Part shown: piece after piece, positions 11,101 to 16,765 of the stretch
Numbering within the stretch: the first letter of the stretch is position 1
How the letters are laid out: the number at the start of each line of letters is the position of its first letter
DNA from: Chloroflexota bacterium
Lineage (GTDB): Bacteria > Chloroflexota > Anaerolineae > Caldilineales > Caldilineaceae
Assembly: GCA_003451595.1 (NCBI GenBank)
Contig: DMDA01000115.1
Coordinates: 25,038-41,802, forward strand
Reading direction: 5' to 3'
DNA: 16,765 nt
Position numbers and translations under genes: made by a program
Notes under the pieces: model-generated
What the model was told of the DNA's origin: nothing
Databases searched by the model: none
Seen by the model: the letters and a program-made list of their open reading frames with translations, nothing else

Positions 11101-11977
11101 CACCACCGCCATGGTTGCAGGTGGTGGCGACGTTGTTGCGGAAGGTTACCCGCTGGAGCAGTGACGTACAGTTCTCCAGGCGGATAGCGCCGCCCGTCCC
11201 GCAGGAGCCTCCATCCTCGAAGGCGGCGGTATTGCTCAAAAACTGGGAATCGCGAATCTCCACCACAGATTGATAGCCGTACAGGCCGCCGCCGTCGTGC
11301 GAATAGTTACCGCCAGGAAGCGGCTCGTTTTCCTGCACGATGCTGTTTTGCATGAGCAGTGTGCCGCCAGCGATGTACAGCCCGACCCCGAAATTGCCGT
11401 GAAAGGCGGGGTTCACGCGATTGTGGCTAATCGTACTGCTCAACACGTGCAGCGTGGCACTGTCGGCGTAGACGCCGGCGCCGCTGGCCGAATGATAGCC
11501 GTTGACCAGCCGCAGGCCTTCCAACGTGACGGTGATATCACCCTGGACGTAGACCACCCGGCCCGTACCTTCCGCATCCAACGTTGTCGCATAGAGCGCG
11601 GGGTCCCACGCGGTGAAATCGGCGTTGTAGCCACCGCGCAGCGTCAGGCTTTGGGTGATGTAAGCCATCTGCCACAGCCCGGCCCGCGAAACTGTGCCGG
11701 TGTAGATGCCGCTGGCGATCTGGATCACGTCACCGGGACTGGCGGCATCAATGGCACTCTGCACGTCGGTGTATGGGCAACCCTCGGCGCAGACGCGCAG
11801 CTCGGCTTGCGGCGCGGAAAGCGCCGCACTCGCCGGAAGCGCGTTGTTTCCCAGAAAAGTCAGCACGACCAGCACAGGCGCCAATCCTCCGGCAATGCCC
11901 GAAAACAGGGCTAATCCATTTCGTAGTTTCCTTCCTCTTTCCTTCTTGCTCGATTGCCAAACCTGTTTTACATCCAT
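8174..11977 (-). CDS. Large secreted right-handed beta-helix protein with duplicated C-terminal YLPLV motif
   Basis: 1267 aa from ATG 11977, chosen because AGGGGG (11988-11983) precedes it and a signal peptide follows: basic KKERGRKLRN, hydrophobic core, cleavage near ALPASA (residue 51). Residues about 60-645 are a pectate-lyase-like parallel beta-helix, opening with YTDVQSAIDAASPGDVIQIA and showing many GGG(L/I/A)Y and N-T repeats. About 660-795 resembles a DUF11-type domain. About 800-890 is a beta-sandwich segment. About 890-1020 is a Trp/Cys-containing region (SCCPHD) I do not recognise. About 1040-1120 resembles a carboxypeptidase-regulatory-like domain. About 1130-1225 has a cupredoxin-like layout (IPANTSVEW, FDGGMLAPG, YTYSDGLGHTATVVV) without the usual Cys ligand. 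The end carries IYLPLVSR twice, at 1233 and 1257. Likely a surface or matrix protein; no enzyme activity can be assigned. It lies 43 bp after the small gene and is probably cotranscribed with it. Confidence 0.9.
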   Translation of the reverse strand: MDVKQVWQSSKKERGRKLRNGLALFSGIAGGLAPVLVVLTFLGNNALPASAALSAPQAELRVCAEGCPYTDVQSAIDAASPGDVIQIASGIYTGTVSRAGLWQMAYITQSLTLRGGYNADFTAWDPALYATTLDAEGTGRVVYVQGDITVTLEGLRLVNGYHSASGAGVYADSATLHVLSSTISHNRVNPAFHGNFGVGLYIAGGTLLMQNSIVQENEPLPGGNYSHDGGGLYGYQSVVEIRDSQFLSNTAAFEDGGSCGTGGAIRLENCTSLLQRVTFRNNVATTCNHGGGGIWTRIGSLRLLDSTFEGNTNGGAVVQTAGALIADNTFTGNVGNGLVVSSWGEPVVNITVTHNLLRDNTGYGLVVPVRAVSIIVEGNDLIGNGNSGLKLAAKSDTGAATTVIVRDNLFQGNTTTGNGGGAYLTGAVDVLFNRFLNNHANGKGGGVYQEEYCSGSSSYTCQDNASAVYDGNLFRGNSAAEGGGLYSVPKYSDNLNITYRNMAFLDNTATSAGSALYFYRYSNTPARFEHLTVANNTGGDGTMIYHMMGKAFYTNTILYSGTIGIKRQNDYVTLDHVLRYDVLTPTLNAGTWGLTDRSPITGTPAFAADGYHLTAASTAVDAGIPTDVTHDIDGQPRPLGSAPDLGADESPYSLSGGVQASKIASAPQWKVYYTGINVPPSTYLQQDYLIPYAYYAPTTAPQVTRYAVHDTFPTSLDLLSVSSPPGLSFARDGAALSWYAQAPLLPGEWGWVGLSARSDTATSGDTITNIGQMTYTLANGNAGTIPFTATTEVPPRPVFPPLFITPLDGEMCLDEGKYLSASGLAGAGMIVRLYEDGEFKGETTASATGEFALTWTSALTHTHPGVDLYAIACEPGAGGACSAPSDHVSIAYPQADWCPQRSYWEGDAFGVHHTFFFRNDEGRYAANDFHLPGVYGFWNTQMHLYSCCPHDTINPFKVKADGVIYENPVSHNGRFWTFNIGGAHDVTVESQCYGVGGAEGDPKSTHGAVLIDPDGFVFDVDAGGSYNAATGMYAPVQALAGITVTAYVSVPEWGGWIPWPAHLYKNQVNPQVTGPQGYFAFFTPPGFYYLQVEGANGYQSWRSPVVQVINDIVHVNVPLTRWTAENVAQVALLPDGPHPAALTIPANTSVEWISTLDADATATDLARLNTNPVAQPRTGDALDPLTSTLGFDGGMLAPGRVYRRQFTTLGTYTYSDGLGHTATVVVTGVEKKIYLPLVSRTQSNVTAAEARLVEKNIYLPLVSRSHY
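8185..8294 (-). repeat. Tandem 38-bp direct repeat encoding the C-terminal IYLPLVSR motif
   Basis: Positions 8185-8222 and 8257-8294 are identical except for one base (a/c at 8210 versus 8282) and are 72 bp apart, an in-frame shift of 24 codons. Each copy encodes the residues (V)EK(K/N)IYLPLVSR. The 34 bp between copies is unrelated. This is a recent duplication of the tail motif. Confidence 0.9.
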
Positions 11978-11982
11978 ACTAT

Positions 11983-11988
11983 CCCCCT
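11983..11988 (-). promoter_or_regulatory. Ribosome binding site that sets the beta-helix protein start
   Basis: AGGGGG lies 5 nt before ATG 11977. The frame extends upstream to 12151, but the added 58 residues are basic, lack a signal sequence at the N-terminus and overlap the end of the small gene, so the downstream ATG is preferred. Confidence 0.75.
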
Positions 11989-12020
11989 GTTTCTGCCAAA
12001 ATTGCGAGCTTTGCCTCGTC

Positions 12021-12242
12021 TCAGTCGTTATGCGTCGTTTGCTGTACATCCGCCGACCGTTGCTCCGCGTGGGGCAGCGTGCCGGCTGCGACGTGCATGT
12101 GAATAAACCTGACCAAATCCTCCGGTGCGCAGATATGCGCGCGTTCGCCATCGGCGACGCACTCCACCTGCCCTTCCCAGGCAGGCGGCTCGGCTTGCGG
12201 TTTCACCCACAAACGCACGATGAAGGTGATCAACTGACGCAT
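12021..12242 (-). CDS. Small conserved-looking protein of unknown function
   Basis: A 73-aa protein starting MRQLITFIVRLWVKP. GAGGAGG (12255-12249) lies 6 nt before ATG 12242, one of the best ribosome binding sites in the window; the frame reaches 12344 upstream but without such a site. The sequence has a beta strand (ITFIVRLWV), then WEGQVECVADGERAHICAPEDLVRFIHMHV, a two- or three-stranded sheet plus helix layout, and a polar tail. I have seen short proteins of this pattern (FxVRxW ... WxGxVxxVxxGE ... DLxxFI) next to SARP/LuxR-like regulators in Chloroflexota genomes but know no name or function; that is recollection, not proof. It sits between the regulator and the beta-helix gene, 43 bp before the latter, and probably shares its transcript. 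Confidence 0.8.
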   Translation of the reverse strand: MRQLITFIVRLWVKPQAEPPAWEGQVECVADGERAHICAPEDLVRFIHMHVAAGTLPHAEQRSADVQQTTHND

Positions 12243-12270
12243 AGCACGCCTCCTCGAGTATCTGGAGAAC

Positions 12271-12307
12271 ACTAAAGCAAAGCGGAATAACGGGGGAATA
12301 ACGGGGG
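12271..12307 (-). promoter_or_regulatory. 11-bp direct repeats upstream of a -10-like box: candidate SARP operator/promoter
   Basis: 12284-12307 is a 24-bp run of two full copies plus two bases of an 11-bp unit (CCCCCGTTATT on the minus strand). Seven bases downstream lies TTTAGT (12276-12271), matching the -10 consensus at 4 of 6 positions, with no -35 box. SARP regulators are known to bind direct repeats with an 11-bp period placed about 8 bp from the -10 box. The start would fall near 12264, leaving a short leader with the strong GAGGAGG site of the small gene. Direct evidence is the repeat; the operator role is inferred. Confidence 0.5.
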
Positions 12308-12323
12308 CGGAGTAAAGAGTGGA

Positions 12324-12387
12324 GAGTATGGAGTAGGGAATCAAAAGTAAACTCGCTCATTTATCCATTACTTCTTACTCTATACTC
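12324..12387 (-). repeat. Inverted repeat spanning the regulator stop codon
   Basis: GAGTATGGAGTA (12324-12335) and TACTCTATACTC (12376-12387) can pair over 12 positions with one G-T pair. An inner AAGTAA/TTACTT pair (12345-12350 and 12368-12373) nests within the loop. The repeat overlaps the last codons and stop of the regulator (12375-12377). It may end the regulator transcript before the downstream promoter; no U-run follows. Confidence 0.45.
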
Positions 12388-15300
12388 CCTCCTTTGATCG
12401 CTTCGTACAATGATGAAGTTTCGGGCGCGGGATCGGCGTCGAGTTCGACGCGCAAGGCGCGGGCACATGCTTGATAGGTGTGCAGTGCTTCGCTGCGGCG
12501 GCCCAGGCGGGCCAGACAGAGCATCAACGCCCGCCAGACTTCTTCCAGCCAGGGTTCCAGCTCCAGGATGCGGCGCGCCAGTTCGGCGCCCTCGCGCCAG
12601 GCCCCGGCCTGCATCTGCTCTTCCAGCCAGGCGATGAGGGTGTTCAGATACAGGTCGCGCAGCCGCTCGCGCGCGCGCAGCGCCCAATCCGCATACGGCT
12701 CTTCGGGCAAAAAGTCGCCCCGATAAAGTTCGAGCGCCTGCCGCGCTGCCTGACCGCCGGCACGCATCGCCCGCTGAAATTCGGCTGCGTCGTACCATAC
12801 CTCGCCCGTAAAGGTCAGTGTCTCTTCATCGCGCGTTAGGTAATGCGAAGGTTGCCCCTGGCCCAGATAAGGTTCCAGAATGTGGCGCAAGTCAGAAAAG
12901 GTGGTGTTGAGCGCCCGCCGGGCCGAATCGGGCGCAAGGTCCGGCCACAGGGCTTCGATCAACTCGTCGCAGGTAACGCGATGCGGGGCCTGACTCAGCA
13001 AATAGAGCAACAACAGGCGAGCTTTGCGGCGCGGCTGCCAGATGGAAGCAGGAACCAGGGCGTCGCCCCGCCACACCTGGAAGTCGCCCAGGGCCCGCAC
13101 CCGCAGCGGCGGGCGCGGCATGGCGGCAATGCGATCCAAGGCGGCCTGGACCACTTCTTTGAGGTGACGGTGGCGCTGCAGGCGGCTCAGCGCCGGTGCG
13201 GCGCGTTCGTCGCCGATCTCACCCAGCAGGGTGATGACGCGCGCCTGCACCGCATCGTCCGCCGTGCCCAACAGCTCGATCAGCGGCTCGACGGCCGGCG
13301 CCCCAATGAGCGTCAGGAGGCGGTAGGCTTCAGAGACTTTTTTTGAAGCTTCTGAGAGCTCCAGGGCTTGCACCAGGAGAGGCAGGGCGTGGGTCCGTTC
13401 GCGTCCGGTAAAGAGAAAGTCGTAGCCGTGCGCTTGCGAGAGCGCCAGTGCCTGCCCCAGGTGAGCCTGCGCCTCCTCAGCGCGCCCGTCGCGGCGGCAG
13501 AGGTCGGCCAGGCGCAGATGAAGGATGGCCTGATCCAAACGAGCCTGGGCCGTCTCAACAGCACGCAAAGCCTGGCTGTAATGGGCTTCAGCCTGTTGCA
13601 TGTCGCCGGCGGCGTCCGCGACCTGTCCCAGCGTGATGAGCGCCCGCCCTACGAGCTGACGGTCAGGCAATGGGTCGGCACGCTGAAGGGCCATGTGCGC
13701 CTGCCGCCGCGCTTCGCGCAGATCGCCGGCGTTCAGCGCCAGATGCGCCTGCCCCTGGTACAGTTCAAAACACACAAAGTTATCCTGGGTTTGCTCGGCA
13801 ATGCCCCACACTTCATCGTAACAGGCGCGGGCTGCTGCCGTATTGCCCTGTTCACGGTGCAAGTGGCCCAGCAACAAGAGCGCATACCCGCGTCGGACCG
13901 CATCCTGATAGGCGTCGCTCAGGCGCAGCAACCGTTCCAACACCGTGCGCGCCGTTTCCAATTCGCCGCACTCCAGGTAAGTTTGCCCCAGCGTGATAAG
14001 AGGAAAGCAGATACGGTAGCTGTGCAGTTCTTCCAGGATGCGCAGGCTGGCTTGCTCTGTCTCGCGGGTTTCTTGCAACAACCCTCGCAGCAAATCATAG
14101 GCCGCCATGTTGTGGAGGATCAGCGCCTCGTGTTCGCGATTGCCCAGACGGCGGAACAGTTCGAGCGCGCGACGATAGTGTTGCTGCTCCTGCTCCAGGT
14201 CGCCCAGGTTGCCGTAGCAGCTTGCCAGGATGTTGTAGATGGCTGCTATCTCTTGCTCGTTTTCAGCCGGCAGGATGGACAGGGCTTGCTGGCAAAGCGC
14301 GATGGACTCGGCATAGTGGTCCTGTCTGAAATGCACCCAGGCCTGCCAGCGATACGCCTGCGTTAGCTCTTTGACGGCTCCCGCCTGATGCGCTGTCCGT
14401 TCGGCTTGCTTCAGGGCCATCAGCGCCTCCGCCCAGCGACCCTGTCGCTCGCGCAATTGTCCCAGCGCCACCAGCAAGCGGGGGCTGGCCGCCATCACCT
14501 CGGCCGGCAGGCGCGCCAGCCAGGGTTCTAGCCGCGGCAGGCTCCCAAAGTCGAGCGCATCGGCCAACTCTTCGATGACCTTTGCTGCGCTTGTCCAGTC
14601 GTGCGCCGCCAGCAGGTGCTCGACGGCCGCAGCCTGATCTTCGACCCCGGAATGCTGCGCCAGCAAGCAGGCCGCCGCGCGTCTGCGCCACTCGCGCACC
14701 GCTGCGGCGCCTTCTTCTTGCTCCAGACAACGAAAAAGAAATTCTTGAAAGAGCGCGTGATAGCGATAGCGGCGGTCTGCAGCTTTGTTTATGCGTGAAA
14801 TGAAGAGATGTTGGCGCTCCAGTTCATCCAGCACTGCAGCAGCCGTAGAAATGTCCAGATAGGCGTTGCATAGCTCGGCGCTGAGGTAGGGCAGCAGTGA
14901 CGTGCGCCGCAAAAAGTCCTGCAGAATCGGCGGCTGATGTTCCAACACCTGCCCGGCCAGGTAGTCGAACAACGGTCGCTCATCGCCGATGCGGCCCAGG
15001 ATGGTCGCCCAATCGGGCTGCGGCGCGCGCTGTGCCGTCTGACAGAGCAGGCGTAGGGCAACCGGCCAACCCTCGGTGCGCCTGGCGATCTGACGCGCGG
15101 TCTCCTCTTCTATGACCAGGCCGCTGGCAGTCATGAAGTGCTGCGTCTCGGCCAGTGTAAAGCGCAGATCGGCCTCATCCAATTCGAGCAGGCGGCCTTC
15201 CACCCACAACCGGGCGATCATCGTCAACGGCGGCTGGCTGCGGCTGGCAATGATCAGGTGCACTGGCCAGGCGGGCAGGCTCAAAGCCGTATCCAAAGCC

Positions 15301-15686
15301 TGGTGAATTGCCGGGTTGGTGATGAGATGATAATCGTCGAGCACGAGCAGCCAGGATTCGCCGCCCGGTCGAGCTACTTGCTGGAAAAGCTGATCTAGCG
15401 AGTAAGCCAGTGGGCTGAAGGCATCCAGCGTGAACGCAATCTCGGTGTAGACGCGCAGGCTTGCCAGCAAAGTCTGGCGCAGGTGAGCAGGGTCGTTATC
15501 CAACTCACTGAGGGCAAGCCACAGGACGCGGCCAGCCTGCTCCTGCGCCCATTCCCTGAGGAGCGTGGTTTTGCCGTAACCGGCCGGAGCAAGGACGAGG
15601 GTAAGATGCGCGTTAACTGCCCGTTCGAGCTTGACCAGCAGATGGGGACGGGGCAACTTCAAGGGGTCAATGACGGGAGTTAGCAT
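12375..15686 (-). CDS. MalT-like NTPase/TPR regulator with C-terminal SARP winged helix and BTAD
   Basis: 1103 aa from ATG 15686. A TTG at 15716 would add ten residues; neither start has a strong ribosome binding site. Residues about 1-330 form a STAND-type NTPase domain as in MalT/LAL regulators: KLPRPHLLVKLERA, Walker A APAGYGKTTLL (33-43), Walker B WLLVLDDYHLI (near 112-122). About 390-770 are TPR repeats (for example AYRWQAWVHFRQDHYAESIA). About 785-855 are HEAT-like repeats (VEPLIELLGTADDAVQARV). About 858-945 is an OmpR/SARP winged helix (LRVRALGDFQVWRGD ... LIEALWPDLAPDSARRALN). About 950-1100 is a BTAD. It should be a cytoplasmic, ATP-dependent, signal-gated activator; the signal is unknown. 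In classic MalT the output domain at this end is a LuxR-type HTH; here a SARP module takes its place. The candidate operator for its neighbours lies just downstream. Confidence 0.93.
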   Translation of the reverse strand: MLTPVIDPLKLPRPHLLVKLERAVNAHLTLVLAPAGYGKTTLLREWAQEQAGRVLWLALSELDNDPAHLRQTLLASLRVYTEIAFTLDAFSPLAYSLDQLFQQVARPGGESWLLVLDDYHLITNPAIHQALDTALSLPAWPVHLIIASRSQPPLTMIARLWVEGRLLELDEADLRFTLAETQHFMTASGLVIEEETARQIARRTEGWPVALRLLCQTAQRAPQPDWATILGRIGDERPLFDYLAGQVLEHQPPILQDFLRRTSLLPYLSAELCNAYLDISTAAAVLDELERQHLFISRINKAADRRYRYHALFQEFLFRCLEQEEGAAAVREWRRRAAACLLAQHSGVEDQAAAVEHLLAAHDWTSAAKVIEELADALDFGSLPRLEPWLARLPAEVMAASPRLLVALGQLRERQGRWAEALMALKQAERTAHQAGAVKELTQAYRWQAWVHFRQDHYAESIALCQQALSILPAENEQEIAAIYNILASCYGNLGDLEQEQQHYRRALELFRRLGNREHEALILHNMAAYDLLRGLLQETRETEQASLRILEELHSYRICFPLITLGQTYLECGELETARTVLERLLRLSDAYQDAVRRGYALLLLGHLHREQGNTAAARACYDEVWGIAEQTQDNFVCFELYQGQAHLALNAGDLREARRQAHMALQRADPLPDRQLVGRALITLGQVADAAGDMQQAEAHYSQALRAVETAQARLDQAILHLRLADLCRRDGRAEEAQAHLGQALALSQAHGYDFLFTGRERTHALPLLVQALELSEASKKVSEAYRLLTLIGAPAVEPLIELLGTADDAVQARVITLLGEIGDERAAPALSRLQRHRHLKEVVQAALDRIAAMPRPPLRVRALGDFQVWRGDALVPASIWQPRRKARLLLLYLLSQAPHRVTCDELIEALWPDLAPDSARRALNTTFSDLRHILEPYLGQGQPSHYLTRDEETLTFTGEVWYDAAEFQRAMRAGGQAARQALELYRGDFLPEEPYADWALRARERLRDLYLNTLIAWLEEQMQAGAWREGAELARRILELEPWLEEVWRALMLCLARLGRRSEALHTYQACARALRVELDADPAPETSSLYEAIKGGSIE

Positions 15687-15801
15687 GGCTCTATGGCTGC
15701 TGCGCCTTGCTGTCAACTGTTGCGCCGCGTGCCTCTGCGATTCACTGGATGTTCTTGCTCGCCTAGATTGTGGCAGCCCACCGAGCAGTCATTACACTCG
15801 T

Positions 15802-16765
<964 letters not shown>

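Noticed and set aside
11978..12151. 58-residue N-terminal extension of the beta-helix protein
   Set aside because: It overlaps the small gene's 3' end, has no ribosome binding site, and would bury the signal peptide. ATG 11977 with AGGGGG upstream explains the protein better.
12284..12307. CRISPR or microsatellite reading of the 11-bp repeats
   Set aside because: Only two full copies, no spacers, and no cas genes in the window. No CRISPR array, tRNA or rRNA was seen anywhere.
12028..12360. 110-codon minus-strand frame covering the small gene
   Set aside because: It is a different frame from the 73-aa gene, includes the repeat-rich promoter region and lacks a matching ribosome binding site.
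13368..14366. 332-codon open frame on the plus strand
   Set aside because: It lies antisense to the TPR region of the regulator, whose domains are unmistakable. The translation has no recognisable motif and long antisense frames are expected at this GC content.
15711..15716. TTGACA on the minus strand as a -35 box for the regulator
   Set aside because: At 17 bp spacing the -10 position would read TAGAGC and overlap the region just before ATG 15686, leaving no room for a ribosome binding site.

Overview
All nine protein-coding regions I can support lie on the minus strand; the plus-strand open frames are GC-driven shadows. The window suggests a chromosomal segment of a GC-rich member of the Chloroflexota (Anaerolineae/Caldilinea-like). 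The grounds are large secreted proteins ending in a YLPLV-type motif, a MalT-like NTPase fused to a SARP/BTAD output domain, FAS1-repeat secreted proteins with Ala/Thr/Pro linkers, and a full-length single-chain GcvP. This placement is an inference from gene style, not from a marker gene.

Layout from the right edge, in the direction of transcription: a 5'-truncated FluG-type amidohydrolase (15802-16765); a 1103-aa regulator with MalT-like NTPase, TPR, HEAT-like and C-terminal SARP/BTAD domains (12375-15686); a short promoter region holding a 24-bp run of 11-bp direct repeats; a 73-aa small protein with a very strong Shine-Dalgarno (12021-12242); a 1267-aa secreted beta-helix protein ending in a duplicated IYLPLVSR motif (8174-11977); a 125-bp nested inverted-repeat element (8055-8179) that carries that gene's stop codon; and a remnant of another secreted protein with the same kind of C-terminal tag but no convincing start (7261-8076).

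Next comes a tandem glycine riboswitch with an intrinsic terminator (6934-7178) in front of gcvP (4016-6898), the glycine decarboxylase of the glycine cleavage system. No gcvT or gcvH is in the window. A 51-bp palindrome follows gcvP and overlaps a good candidate promoter for the next unit: a polytopic Yip1-like membrane protein overlapping by ATGA with a membrane-anchored alpha/beta-hydrolase-like protein (3146-3832 and 2088-3149). A hairpin of the same family as the one at 8086-8148 closes that unit. The left end is a secreted protein with an N-terminal DUF7282-like domain and three FAS1 domains, cut by the window edge (1-1883).

Two regulatory modules stand out. One is the glycine-sensing leader of gcvP. 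The other is the regulator, small protein and giant secreted protein block, where 11-bp direct repeats 7 bp upstream of a -10-like hexamer match the known geometry of SARP operators. I infer that the SARP-like regulator may activate the small protein and the beta-helix protein beside it.
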